DNA of 64,000 nucleotides from JAALLB01 sp017643495 (GCA_965216105.1 OZ244147.1:1240001-1304000), one strand, 5' to 3'. Shown: positions 16,444 through 25,078, counted from the stretch's first letter. The notes: generated from the letters alone by a model not told the origin. A program made the numbers and translations.

Positions 16444-17714
16444 CAGTAGCAATCATCCTTTTCATTCTCTTTGGACTGCTGCTGATCGGGGTTCCGGTTG
16501 CGTACGCACTGGGCGGTATTGGCCTTGGCATGCTCATTCTGGGCGGGTTCTCGCCCCTGATGGCACCGCAGGCCGTTCTGTCGACGCTTGACGGCTTCAT
16601 ACTTCTGGCGGTTCCGCTTTTCCTGCTGATGTCCAATGTGCTGCTCAAGGGAGGCGTTGGACGGGACCTGTTTGCTGCCGTTCAGGCATGGGTTGGCCAC
16701 TGGCCGGGCGGACTTGCGGTTGCGACCATCTTTTCGTGTGCGATATTTGCGGCAATCAGCGGGTCATCAGTCGCGACGGCTGCCACTATCGGCACAGTTG
16801 CCATCCCGGAAATGATATCGCGGGGATATGGCAAGCGCTTTGTCTACGGTCTGCTGGCTGCGGGGGGCACCCTTGGAATTCTTATCCCGCCCTCGATTCC
16901 GATGATCGTTTACGGCTTCATTACGGAAGAAAGCGTGATTGCCCTGTTTCTGGCCGGTATCGTGCCAGGTCTTGTTCTGGTCGCCGCTTTCACTGTTTAC
17001 GCAATGATCTATGCTTGGCGTTCTCCGGAGTTCCAGCGCGTTGATGCTGCCAGCTGGACAGAACGGCGTGATGCATCGCTGAGGGCGTTCCCGCCATTTC
17101 TGCTGGCGGCAATTGTCATTGGCGGTCTTTACAGCGGCGCGTTTACGCCTACCGAAGCTGCGGCTGTGGGTTTTGCGGCAGCACTGCTGATAACCGTTTT
17201 CATGCTGCGCACGCTGACATGGCAGGGCTTCAAGGAAGCGGCCTTTGAATCCATGGTGACCACAGTTGCAATCCTGTTGATCATTGCGGGTGCCAAGATT
17301 TTCGGAAAGGCCATCGCTCTTTACCGGATTCCCCAGGATATCTCGGCATTCATCACCAACAATATTGACGGTCCGATTCTCTTCATTCTGGTAGTGAGTG
17401 TGGTCCTGTTGCTCATGGGATTGGTGTTCGAGGCCCTTTCTATGGTGCTTATCATGGTGCCGGTTCTGTTGCCTGCAGCGCTGGCACTCGGCTTTGATCC
17501 GATCTGGTTTGGTGTTTATGTGGTGATCATGGTTGAGTGTGCCCTTATCACGCCACCGGTCGGTCTCAATCTCTATGTCATACAGGCGGTGGCGCGAACG
17601 GGGCTGGGTGAAGTCTCGCGCGGGGTGATTCCCTTTCTTCTCATCATGCTGGCAAGTGTGGTGGCGTTGTACATCTTCCCTGACATGGCTCTTTATGTTC
17701 CCTTCAAATGGTAG
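16440..17714 (+). CDS. dctM: TRAP transporter large permease DctM (system 2)
   Basis: A 424-residue DctM-family permease. Characteristic segments are the FSCAIFAAISGSSVATAAT block (about 98-116), GTLGILIPPSIPMIVYGF (about 143), GAFTPTEAAAVGFAAAL (about 225) and ECALITPPVGLNLYV (about 363). It forms the sodium-driven translocation subunit with DctQ. It overlaps dctQ by four bases, and its stop lies within the first codons of the next gene, so the enzyme gene downstream is in the same operon. Confidence 0.94.
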   Translation: MTVAIILFILFGLLLIGVPVAYALGGIGLGMLILGGFSPLMAPQAVLSTLDGFILLAVPLFLLMSNVLLKGGVGRDLFAAVQAWVGHWPGGLAVATIFSCAIFAAISGSSVATAATIGTVAIPEMISRGYGKRFVYGLLAAGGTLGILIPPSIPMIVYGFITEESVIALFLAGIVPGLVLVAAFTVYAMIYAWRSPEFQRVDAASWTERRDASLRAFPPFLLAAIVIGGLYSGAFTPTEAAAVGFAAALLITVFMLRTLTWQGFKEAAFESMVTTVAILLIIAGAKIFGKAIALYRIPQDISAFITNNIDGPILFILVVSVVLLLMGLVFEALSMVLIMVPVLLPAALALGFDPIWFGVYVVIMVECALITPPVGLNLYVIQAVARTGLGEVSRGVIPFLLIMLASVVALYIFPDMALYVPFKW

Positions 17715-18616
17715 GATTTATGCCGAAAGCAAACCCCGCAACCCGTCTCCGCAAGCTTCTCGAACAGGACAAGTGCCATGTCATGCCGTGCTGTTTCGAT
17801 GCCCTGTCAGCCAAGTTGATAGCGCAGGAAGGATATGAACTGACATTCATGTCGGGCTTTGCTGCGTCCGCCTCGCGGATAGGAGCGCCGGACCTTGGCC
17901 TGATGTCCTATTCGGAAGTGCTTGACCAGGCCCGCAACATCACGGGAGCAATCGACATTCCGCTGATCGGGGATGGTGACACCGGATATGGAAACGCGAT
18001 GAATGTGCGCCGTACGGTGGACGGGTTCGCAAGGGCGGGTTGTGCATCGGTGATGATCGAGGACCAGCTGTCGCCCAAGCGTTGCGGACATACGCCGGGC
18101 AAGGCTGTTGTCGGCAGGGAAGAGGCATTCGACAGGATCCGGGCTGCGGCAGACCAGCGAGAAGAACTGCGTGAGGAAGGGCTGGATATACTGATCCTGG
18201 CACGTACCGATGCCCGCCACGAACACGGGCTGGCAGAAGCCATTGAACGGGCTGCCAAATTTGCCGAGCTCGGTGCCGACATCCTGTTTGTCGAAGCGCC
18301 AAAGAGTGAAGCGGAAATGCGCGAAGTCTGCCAGTCCCTGCCACTGCCGAAAATGGCAAACATTGTTGAGGGAGGCGAAACGCCTGATCTTCCCAATACT
18401 GCATTGCATGATATCGGGTACAATATTGCCGCCTATCCCCTAAGCCTGATGGCGGCTGCAATGCAGGCAATGGTTGCCACACTGAAAACAATGGGTGATG
18501 ACCGACGGGAAGGCATCATGGATTTCATGGAACTTCGCAAACGGATCGGGTTTGAAGACTACTATGAAAAATCCGAACAATACGCCTCATCAAGCCGCAC
18601 CGATCCGGCCGGGTAG
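17708..18616 (+). CDS. Isocitrate lyase/PEP mutase family enzyme
   Basis: 302 residues (298 if ATG 17720 is used). The beta-barrel lyase shows GDGDTGYGN (metal-binding Asp residues, about 89), IEDQLSPKRCGHTPGK with the KRCGH active-site motif including the catalytic Cys (about 117-132), and LARTDARHEHG (about 163). Relatives cleave or form C-C bonds next to a 2-hydroxyacid: methylisocitrate lyase, 2,3-dimethylmalate lyase, oxaloacetate decarboxylase. I cannot choose among these. Translational overlap with the TRAP operon suggests it acts on the imported acid, giving for example pyruvate plus a second product. Confidence 0.85.
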   Translation: MVGFMPKANPATRLRKLLEQDKCHVMPCCFDALSAKLIAQEGYELTFMSGFAASASRIGAPDLGLMSYSEVLDQARNITGAIDIPLIGDGDTGYGNAMNVRRTVDGFARAGCASVMIEDQLSPKRCGHTPGKAVVGREEAFDRIRAAADQREELREEGLDILILARTDARHEHGLAEAIERAAKFAELGADILFVEAPKSEAEMREVCQSLPLPKMANIVEGGETPDLPNTALHDIGYNIAAYPLSLMAAAMQAMVATLKTMGDDRREGIMDFMELRKRIGFEDYYEKSEQYASSSRTDPAG

Positions 18617-18629
18617 TTCACCCGGTTTT
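18609..18629 (+). terminator. Terminator after the lyase gene
   Basis: CCGGGT (18609-18614) pairs with ACCCGG (18620-18625), followed by TTTT. The stem includes the stop codon of the lyase gene and lies between converging genes. Confidence 0.55.
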
Positions 18630-18655
18630 GGTAATGCCCACCAAAAATCCGGAGT

Positions 18656-19114
18656 TCATTTCTTCTGCCGGAAACTCTGGTGACAGGCACTGCATGTTTG
18701 TGCGACCTGTGAAAATTCGTTCCTGATATCTGCAACAGCAGTGGCATCAGCTGCTTTTGCGGTCAGTTCTGAGGCACGCATTTCCATATCACCGGCTATT
18801 CTTACGAATTCGTCCCAGTCCTGCCAGATTGCCGGTAGTGCCTCACTGGTGCCTGTGGCAGTGCCTTCCGGGAAGAGCTTGGGCATGGTGGCAGCATGTT
18901 TGGCAATGCTTTCTGCGGCGCTGGATGCCTGGGCTGCATCAAAGGGCTTCTGGCCCTTGATCATGCCGCCGATGACCTTCATTCCATCGGCAATCTCTCC
19001 CATCATGTCCATGCGTTCCTTTACAATTCCTGTTGCGCCGGAATGGGCAAGTGCAATACCCCCGGTTGCCGCCAGCAGGAAAAGTCCCGGGATAATGTAT
19101 TTAAAGGCTTTCAC
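18656..19114 (-). CDS. Cytochrome c' (class II cytochrome c)
   Basis: 152 residues from a GTG with GGAGG five bases upstream. A signal peptide of about 23 residues ends near ALA-H, so the protein is periplasmic. The heme attachment motif CSACH (Cys141, Cys144, His145) lies close to the C-terminus, the mark of class II four-helix-bundle cytochromes c'. These bind NO or CO at a five-coordinate heme, or pass electrons. The gene follows the MerR-type regulator on the same strand with a 78-base gap and might share its promoter. Role in this organism unknown. Confidence 0.9.
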   Translation of the reverse strand: MKAFKYIIPGLFLLAATGGIALAHSGATGIVKERMDMMGEIADGMKVIGGMIKGQKPFDAAQASSAAESIAKHAATMPKLFPEGTATGTSEALPAIWQDWDEFVRIAGDMEMRASELTAKAADATAVADIRNEFSQVAQTCSACHQSFRQKK

Positions 19115-19192
19115 ATGCTCCTCCAGCTTGGTTTATGGCCAGATTCCTGACTAAGCGTTCCAGCAGGGGCAAGGTCAAGGCCTACGTGAAGT

Positions 19193-19594
19193 TCAATTCG
19201 AGGTGATTGTGCTACCGGCAAGGTCATCAATGATGGGGCAATCCGGCTTGTTGTTTCCCTGACAATGTTTTGCCAGTTTTGACAGTGTCGTCTTCAATGA
19301 CTGAAGTTCCAGTACCTTTCGTTCAATCTCGTCAATCTTGTTAAGGGCAAGACGCTTGACATCTGCACTGGCACGCTGGTCATCCCTGTAGAGGGAAAGC
19401 AGCAGGCGGCATTCCTCAATCGAGAATCCAAGCGATCGTGCCCGCTGCACAAAAGAAAGCTGGTGCACATCTTTTTCAGAATAATCCCGGTAACCGTTTC
19501 CGGCCCTGTCCGGCACCACCAGGTCGATAGACTCGTAATACCGTATTGTTTTTGCAGGTAATCCCGAAAACTGCGCAGCCTGTCCAATGTTCAT
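19193..19594 (-). CDS. MerR-family copper-responsive regulator (CueR/HmrR type)
   Basis: 133 residues from ATG 19594, with AAGGAAG upstream; extension to 19786 would run through the operator. The winged HTH at the N-terminus (MNIGQAAQFSGLPAKTIRYY) and a dimerisation helix are standard MerR. Cys111 and Cys119 form the C-x7-C metal loop that in E. coli CueR (Cys112, Cys120) binds Cu(I), Ag(I) or Au(I). The gene is divergent from a glutaredoxin-MauE fusion, and a MerR-type operator with a 19-bp spacer lies between them. Copper control of that gene is a strong inference. Confidence 0.88.
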   Translation of the reverse strand: MNIGQAAQFSGLPAKTIRYYESIDLVVPDRAGNGYRDYSEKDVHQLSFVQRARSLGFSIEECRLLLSLYRDDQRASADVKRLALNKIDEIERKVLELQSLKTTLSKLAKHCQGNNKPDCPIIDDLAGSTITSN

Positions 19595-19603
19595 TATGCT
19601 TCC

Positions 19604-19634
19604 TTGACCTTCCAGTGACTGGAACAAATACATG
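19604..19634 (+). promoter_or_regulatory. CueR-type promoter/operator with 19-bp spacer
   Basis: A -35 box TTGACC (19604-19609) and a weak -10 box TACATG (19629-19634) are separated by 19 bases, the over-long spacing that MerR activators correct by twisting DNA. Centred in the spacer is the dyad TTCCAGTGACTGGAA (19610-19624), perfect apart from its central base. The position between the regulator and the glutaredoxin-MauE gene fits. Confidence 0.75.
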
Positions 19635-19688
19635 GATTGTGAATTTGTCAAACTAAAGACGAACACAAAACAATTGAGGGAATAACTT

Positions 19689-20429
19689 ATGTCCAGGACA
19701 GCAACATTGTACCGGATGGTTATGGAGGACCATGTTTGCCCATACGGGCTGAAGGCCAAACACCTGCTTGAAAGCAAGGGATACACAGTCGACGATCATC
19801 ATCTGGAGACGCGGGAGGAAACAGACGCGTTCAAGGAAAAACATGATGTTGAAACCACACCCCAAATCTGGATTGGAGAAGAACGGGTAGGGGGATATGA
19901 CGGCCTTCGCGAACATTTCGGTGAAGATGTCAAACAGGAAGGCGAGACAAGCTACCAACCGGTAATTGCCATATTTTCGGTTGCCGCGCTGATGGCACTT
20001 GGCTTGAGCTATGCGACGCTCGGTTCGGTGGTTACCGTTCGGTCACTGGAATGGTTTGTCGCCATATCCGTCTGTTTTCTGGCAGTGCAGAAACTGCAGG
20101 ATGTGGAGAGCTTTTCCACGATGTTCCTCAACTATGACCTGCTGGCGCAGAGATGGGTGCCATACGGGCGCGTTTATCCGTTTGCCGAAGCCCTGGGCGG
20201 CATTCTCATGCTTGCCGGTGCATTGTTGTGGCTTGCCGCACCCGTGATGCTGTTTATCGGTACAGTGGGAGCTGTATCGGTGTTCAAGGCTGTCTACATT
20301 GACCGCCGGGAGATCAAATGCGCCTGTGTCGGCGGCAACAGCAATGTACCGCTTGGCTTTGTATCCCTGACGGAGAACCTGTTCATGGTCGCAATGGGTA
20401 TATGGATGATTGTCAAATCCGCCATCTGA
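19689..20429 (+). CDS. Glutaredoxin-MauE/DoxX-like membrane fusion protein
   Basis: A 246-residue fusion. Residues 1-85 are a glutaredoxin domain with CPYG (Cys17, monothiol type) and TTPQIWIGEERVGGYD (cis-Pro and glutathione-site segment). Residues about 93-245 are a four-helix MauE-like domain, with YGRVYPFAEALGG near 160 and a late CAC pair near 217. MauE-type proteins are linked to thiol and disulfide chemistry in the envelope. The fusion would place a cytosolic thiol-transfer domain on a membrane redox unit. The divergent CueR-type regulator suggests a response to copper or thiol stress. Biochemical function is unproven. Confidence 0.85.
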   Translation: MSRTATLYRMVMEDHVCPYGLKAKHLLESKGYTVDDHHLETREETDAFKEKHDVETTPQIWIGEERVGGYDGLREHFGEDVKQEGETSYQPVIAIFSVAALMALGLSYATLGSVVTVRSLEWFVAISVCFLAVQKLQDVESFSTMFLNYDLLAQRWVPYGRVYPFAEALGGILMLAGALLWLAAPVMLFIGTVGAVSVFKAVYIDRREIKCACVGGNSNVPLGFVSLTENLFMVAMGIWMIVKSAI

Positions 20430-20444
20430 CCTGATGGCGGATTT
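20415..20444. terminator. Bidirectional terminator between the fusion gene and gcvP
   Basis: AAATCCGCCATC (20415-20426) pairs perfectly with GATGGCGGATTT (20433-20444) over loop TGACCT. A and T flanks on both sides suit termination of the two converging genes. The stop codon of the fusion gene is in the loop. Confidence 0.7.
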
Positions 20445-20474
20445 GGGGCTTGTCAGGCTTGGACTTCCCTTTTG

Positions 20475-23267
20475 TCAGGAAGCCAGTTCCTCCAATGGCG
20501 GGCAGGTACACATCAGGTTCCGGTCACCATGTGCATTGTCGACCCGTGAAACCGGCGGCCAGTATTTGGCATCCGGCGAAACACCTGCCGGCATGGCGCC
20601 CTGCATTCTTGTGTAGGGCCTGTTCCATTCATCAGCGAGCAGATCCTCGGCAGTATGGGGGGCATGGCTGAGCGGATTGTCATCGCGTGGCCACTCGCCG
20701 CTTTCAACTTTCGCTGCTTCCTTGCGGATGGCGATCATCGCTTCGGCAAAGCGGTCCAGTTCTTTCAATGGTTCGGATTCTGTTGGTTCGACCATCAATG
20801 TTCCGACCACCGGCCATGACATGGTTGGCGCATGAAATCCGTAATCGACCAGCCGCTTTGCGATGTCGTCGACGGATATTCCGGCATTCTCTTTCAGGGG
20901 GCGTACATCGAGAATGCACTCGTGGGCGATGGTGCCGTTTTTCCCGGTATAGAGAATTGGATAATGCTCGCGCAAACACGCTGCCAGGTAATTGGCACTC
21001 AGGATCGCGATTTCACTGGCCTTTTGCAGCCCTTCCGCCCCGAGCATCCGGATATACATCCACGATATCGGCAGAATCGATGCAGACCCGTAAGGTGCTG
21101 CAGCCACGGCACTGTCCGAACCTTCCTCAACATGGCCGGGCAGGTGGGGTACGAGATGCTCGGCCACGCCGATTGGCCCAACTCCGGGGCCACCACCCCC
21201 GTGCGGGATGCAGAACGTCTTGTGAAGATTGAGATGGCAGACGTCAGCACCGATATCGCCCGGACGGGCAAGGCCAACCATCGCGTTGAGGTTGGCGCCA
21301 TCGAGATAAACCTGCCCTCCCTTGCCGTGAACAGCCTCGCATATTTCACGAATGCTTGCTTCAAACACGCCGTGGGTTGACGGGTATGTCACCATCAGGG
21401 CGGCAAGATTGTCGCCGTGCTTCTCAAGCTTTTCCTTCATGTCATCAAGAGAGATTTCTCCCTCCTGGGTAGCCGCAACGACGACTACCTCATAACCCGC
21501 CATGTGGGCAGATGCCGGATTAGTGCCGTGAGCCGAAGAAGGAATAAGGCATATGTTGCGATGACCTTCGCCCCGTTCCTCGTGATAGCGGCGAATTGCC
21601 AGAAGTCCGGCATACTCGCCCTGGCTGCCCGCATTCGGCTGGAAGGACACTCTGGCAAAGCCGGTTATGCTTGAAAGCCAGCGATCGAGATCATCAATCA
21701 TGCTTGTGTAGCCCTCACGATGGGCCGCCGGTGCGAACGGGTGAATGTTGCCGGTTGTTTCCCAACTGACCGGCATCATTTCAGCTGCGGCATTGAGCTT
21801 CATCGTGCACGAGCCGAGCGGGATCATGGCACGATCAAGCGCCAGGTCCTTGTCCATCAGCTTGCGCAAATATCGCATCATCTCGGTTTCCGAGCGATGT
21901 TCGTGGAAAACCGGTTGTGACAGGAACCGGTCTGCGTCACGCTTGAAAAGATCGCTGTCCTGCTCGCCATTCACCATCTTGCAACCAAACAGCTCGCAAA
22001 GGGCTTCGAGGTCTTCATCGGTGGAGGTTTCATCGAAGGCAACCGAAACCAGGTCGCTACCGATTGCGCGGATGAGATAACCCTGTTTCTCGGCGGCATT
22101 GCGGAGCGTTTCCGCTTTTCCCGGCGCAGAAACGGTGACCGTATCGAAACACCGGTTGTTCTTAAGTTCGAAGCCGCCTGATTTGACACTTGCGGCAAAC
22201 CGCGCTGCAAGAGCGTGCACCCGGCTGGCGATGTTGGTCAGTCCTGCCGGGCCGTGCCAGATGGCATAGGCTGCTGCCATGTTGGCAAGAAGCGCCTGCG
22301 CGGTACAGATGTTCGACGTGGCTTTCTCACGGCGGATATGCTGTTCCCGCGTCTGGAGGGCAAGGCGGTAGGCCGGGCGGCCATGTGCATCAATCGACTG
22401 GCCAATAAGACGACCGGGTATGAGGCGTGTAAGCTTGTCCGTGACAGCCATGAAAGCGGCATGGGGTCCGCCATTGCCAAGCGGTACGCCATAACGCTGG
22501 ATACAACCAACGGCAATATCGGCTCCCCATGAACCGGGTTGATCCATGGCAACCAGTGCCAGCGGGTCGCATGATACAACGACCAGCGCACCTGCTTCCC
22601 GGGCTTTTGCCACAATTTCTGCCGGCTCGGCAATTTCACCATACGTATCGGGTATCTGGAGGATTACTGCTGCTACCGTATCATCAATTTCTCCGTCATC
22701 GACGCTCATGCCCATCGGGCCGCAGCGTGTCTCAAGCACGTCGACGGTTTGTGGGTGCAGTGTATTCGCAAGAACGATGCGGGTACGCTTGCTGCGGTGG
22801 TGACGCAGGGCCATGCCTGCTGCCTCTGCAATAGCGGTTGCTTCATCAAGCAGCGATGCATTTGCCACGGGCAAGCCGGTCAGCTCGGATATCAGGGTCT
22901 GGAAATTGAAAAGAAGTTCAAGACGGCCCTGGCTGATTTCCGGCTGGTATGGCGTGTAGGATGTATACCAGCCCGGATTTTCAAACAGGTTGCGTTGAAT
23001 GACGGGCGGCACATGGGTGCCATGATAGCCTTGTCCAATCATCGGTTTTGCGATGACATTACGGTCCATTGCAGCCTTCAGTTCGGCAAGCGCTGCTTCC
23101 TGGCTAATACCTTCCGGTACGTCCAGCCTGTCCCTGAAACGAATGTCAGAGGGTATGGTCTGCTCAATCAGTGCATCTATCGAGACCATGTCCAGCTTGT
23201 TCAGCATGGTGCGCTGATCAGCTTCTGACGGGCCTATATGGCGCTTGATGAATGGTGCAACAGTCAT
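20475..23267 (-). CDS. gcvP: Glycine dehydrogenase (decarboxylating), P-protein
   Basis: A 930-residue single-chain P-protein, close to the usual length of about 950. It is the PLP enzyme of the glycine cleavage system: it decarboxylates glycine and transfers the aminomethyl group to lipoyl-H-protein. The PLP lysine is Lys683 in NLHKTFCIPHGGGGPG. Other family segments are IGQGYHGTHVPPVIQRN (about 97), SLLDEATAIAEA (about 138), LGSCTMKLNAAAEM (about 487) and PNAGSQGEYAGL (about 539). It is the last gene of gcvT-gcvH-gcvP, starting 12 bases after gcvH, under the upstream glycine riboswitch. Confidence 0.97.
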   Translation of the reverse strand: MTVAPFIKRHIGPSEADQRTMLNKLDMVSIDALIEQTIPSDIRFRDRLDVPEGISQEAALAELKAAMDRNVIAKPMIGQGYHGTHVPPVIQRNLFENPGWYTSYTPYQPEISQGRLELLFNFQTLISELTGLPVANASLLDEATAIAEAAGMALRHHRSKRTRIVLANTLHPQTVDVLETRCGPMGMSVDDGEIDDTVAAVILQIPDTYGEIAEPAEIVAKAREAGALVVVSCDPLALVAMDQPGSWGADIAVGCIQRYGVPLGNGGPHAAFMAVTDKLTRLIPGRLIGQSIDAHGRPAYRLALQTREQHIRREKATSNICTAQALLANMAAAYAIWHGPAGLTNIASRVHALAARFAASVKSGGFELKNNRCFDTVTVSAPGKAETLRNAAEKQGYLIRAIGSDLVSVAFDETSTDEDLEALCELFGCKMVNGEQDSDLFKRDADRFLSQPVFHEHRSETEMMRYLRKLMDKDLALDRAMIPLGSCTMKLNAAAEMMPVSWETTGNIHPFAPAAHREGYTSMIDDLDRWLSSITGFARVSFQPNAGSQGEYAGLLAIRRYHEERGEGHRNICLIPSSAHGTNPASAHMAGYEVVVVAATQEGEISLDDMKEKLEKHGDNLAALMVTYPSTHGVFEASIREICEAVHGKGGQVYLDGANLNAMVGLARPGDIGADVCHLNLHKTFCIPHGGGGPGVGPIGVAEHLVPHLPGHVEEGSDSAVAAAPYGSASILPISWMYIRMLGAEGLQKASEIAILSANYLAACLREHYPILYTGKNGTIAHECILDVRPLKENAGISVDDIAKRLVDYGFHAPTMSWPVVGTLMVEPTESEPLKELDRFAEAMIAIRKEAAKVESGEWPRDDNPLSHAPHTAEDLLADEWNRPYTRMQGAMPAGVSPDAKYWPPVSRVDNAHGDRNLMCTCPPLEELAS

Positions 23268-23279
23268 GGCTGTCTCCGG

Positions 23280-23648
23280 TTACGCGATAAAGTTTGTGTA
23301 TGCTTCACGGTCCATCAGGCCTTCCAGTTCGGAAGGGTCTGACAGTTTCATCTTGTAAAGCCAGCCATTGCCTTCGGCTTCGCGGTTGACAAGTTCGGCC
23401 TCACTGCTGACGGCTTCGTTGATTTCAACAACCTCACCGGATGCGGGGGCATACACATCCGAGGCTGCTTTCACGGATTCAACGACTGCTCCCTCCTCGT
23501 CCTTTTTGAGGGTGCGGCCCACGTCCGGAAGTTCAACAAATACAAGATCGCCAAGTTGCTCCTGTGCATGGTCGGTAATGCCGACAGTGGCAACGCCGTC
23601 CTCGACTTTCAGCCACTCATGTTCTTCGGTAAAATAAATGTCAGCCAT
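23280..23648 (-). CDS. gcvH: Glycine cleavage system H protein
   Basis: A 122-residue H-protein. Lys60 in VVESVKAASD is the lipoylation site that carries the aminomethyl intermediate between P and T proteins. HEWLKVEDGVATVGITDHAQ at the N-terminus and NGWLYKMKLSDPSEL at the C-terminus are family hallmarks. The length is normal. It lies between gcvT and gcvP in one operon with short gaps. Confidence 0.97.
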   Translation of the reverse strand: MADIYFTEEHEWLKVEDGVATVGITDHAQEQLGDLVFVELPDVGRTLKKDEEGAVVESVKAASDVYAPASGEVVEINEAVSSEAELVNREAEGNGWLYKMKLSDPSELEGLMDREAYTNFIA

Positions 23649-23663
23649 GAAACTCTCTCCGGT

Positions 23664-24737
23664 TTAACGTTTGTAATTGTGGGGCACGAAGGGCAGGGTG
23701 GTTCTTGTCATTGCCACTTTCTTTCCGCGCATGTCTGCAAAGATCGGCTTGTCCGCTGCATCGCATGAGACCAGGCCAAGTGCCATCGGGGCACCCAGGG
23801 TCGGTCCAAAACCACCCGAAGTAACCGTGCCGATTTCCTCGCCTGCTTCATTCACCAGCGTGCTTCCAGCGCGAACGGGCCGTCCATCAGGTAGCAGTCC
23901 CAGTCGTTGCCTGGTTCTGCCAGCAGCAAGTTTGCTGGCCAGTGCATCTGCACCAACGAATTTTCCGTTTTCACGCAATTCTTTCGGGATTGCCCACATC
24001 AGGGCTGCTTCATGCGGGGTAATGGTCTCATCGAGATCCTGACCATAAAGGGAAAGGCCTGCTTCCAGCCGCAGGGAATCGCGTGCAGCCAGACCAACCC
24101 ATTCCACCCGGCGGTCACCGGAGAGTTTTACGGCAAATTCAGGCAATTCACCGGACGGCATCGCGATTTCGAAGCCGTCTTCACCGGTATAGCCTGTTCT
24201 GGACAAAAACCATCCTTGCGAGGGTTCTGTTCCTGTCATGAAGCGCATGCTGTCCACCGCAAACCCGGCATCGGAGAGTACGGCTTCAGCTTCGGGGCCC
24301 TGCAGGGCAAGGAAACCGCAGTCGCGACGGTTGAGCGATACGTCGAAGCCATGCAAATGGGCTTCCATGTGGGCGAAATCCTTTTCCGCGCAGCCCGCAT
24401 TGGCCACAACAAGATACCGCTCATCAGCCAGACGGGTGATGATCAGGTCATCAATGATCCCTGCGTCTTCGTTCAAAAAAAACGTATAGCGAGCCTGGCC
24501 AACCTCTTGGCTTGCTGGTTCGCAGGGGCAAAGATGCCCGAGATAGGCGCCAGCATCCTTGCCGGTCACCTCGACATGCATCATGTGCGAGATGTCAAAA
24601 AGACCGGCTTTCTCACGGGTGTGCAGATGTTCCGACTTTACGCCAAGCGGGTAGAAAAGCGGCATTTCCCAGCCGGCATACTCCCCCATCTTCGCGCCTT
24701 GCTCGACATGCAGTTCATAAATCGGCGTTCGTTTCAT
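23664..24737 (-). CDS. gcvT: Glycine cleavage system T protein (aminomethyltransferase)
   Basis: 357 residues from ATG 24737, with GAGAGG upstream; a GTG start at 24752 would add five residues. GcvT releases ammonia from aminomethyl-H-protein and makes 5,10-methylene-tetrahydrofolate. Family segments include GAKMGEYAGWEMPLFY (about 14-29), LFDISHMMHVEVTG (about 46), FFLNEDAGIIDDLII with the catalytic Asp region (about 85), and RTGYTGEDGFEIA (about 178). It is the first gene of the operon, about 50 bases downstream of the glycine riboswitch. Confidence 0.96.
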   Translation of the reverse strand: MKRTPIYELHVEQGAKMGEYAGWEMPLFYPLGVKSEHLHTREKAGLFDISHMMHVEVTGKDAGAYLGHLCPCEPASQEVGQARYTFFLNEDAGIIDDLIITRLADERYLVVANAGCAEKDFAHMEAHLHGFDVSLNRRDCGFLALQGPEAEAVLSDAGFAVDSMRFMTGTEPSQGWFLSRTGYTGEDGFEIAMPSGELPEFAVKLSGDRRVEWVGLAARDSLRLEAGLSLYGQDLDETITPHEAALMWAIPKELRENGKFVGADALASKLAAGRTRQRLGLLPDGRPVRAGSTLVNEAGEEIGTVTSGGFGPTLGAPMALGLVSCDAADKPIFADMRGKKVAMTRTTLPFVPHNYKR

Positions 24738-24789
24738 ATGACCTCTCGACACGCATCAGGACCCGGCAACGCGGTTGCGTTGCCCAAAC

Positions 24790-24970
24790 CCCTCTGTCAT
24801 GTGCCTGAGAGACTCGCGATCGCTTGCGCGATCACTTAACACCTTCGGCGCGGGACAAGCCCGACTTTCCAGAGTGCCTTAAACATGAACGATCCTTTTG
24901 CCTGAGAGATTATGGGTGTTTTCACCTTCGGCGGCGATCAACGCAGTTACATCGCGCTCTCTCGTTCATG
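24790..24970 (-). ncRNA. Tandem glycine riboswitch upstream of gcvTHP
   Basis: Read on the minus strand, the leader has two similar aptamers in series. Each carries the conserved GCCGAAGG core (complement at 24925-24932 and 24842-24849) followed by CTCTCAGGC (complement at 24900-24908 and 24803-24811). The first begins with GAGAGAGCGCG near 24968, and the two are joined by a short linker around 24890. This matches the known glycine riboswitch family, in which glycine binding turns on gcv expression. It lies directly before gcvT. The terminator or ribosome-site switch itself was not resolved by eye. Confidence 0.9.
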
Positions 24971-25023
24971 CTCCGTAAAACGGATGGCTTATGTCGTAAT
25001 TAGTAGCTTTTGTTTCGTGAATA

Positions 25024-25043
25024 CTGCAAGGCTTTTTTTGCAG
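25024..25043 (-). terminator. Weak hairpin between the TAXI permease gene and the gcv leader
   Basis: CTGCAA (25024-25029) pairs with TTGCAG (25038-25043). It contains a T7 run on the plus strand inside the loop rather than after the stem, so it is a poor terminator candidate for the permease gene. Confidence 0.25.
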
Positions 25044-25078
25044 CTGCCATACGTGACCGGGGATAAGACGGTTCCCGA

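Noticed and set aside
17708..18616. Specific call as methylisocitrate lyase (prpB) or phosphonomutase
   Set aside because: The active-site motif is shared by several activities, and no prpC, prpD or phosphonate genes are adjacent.
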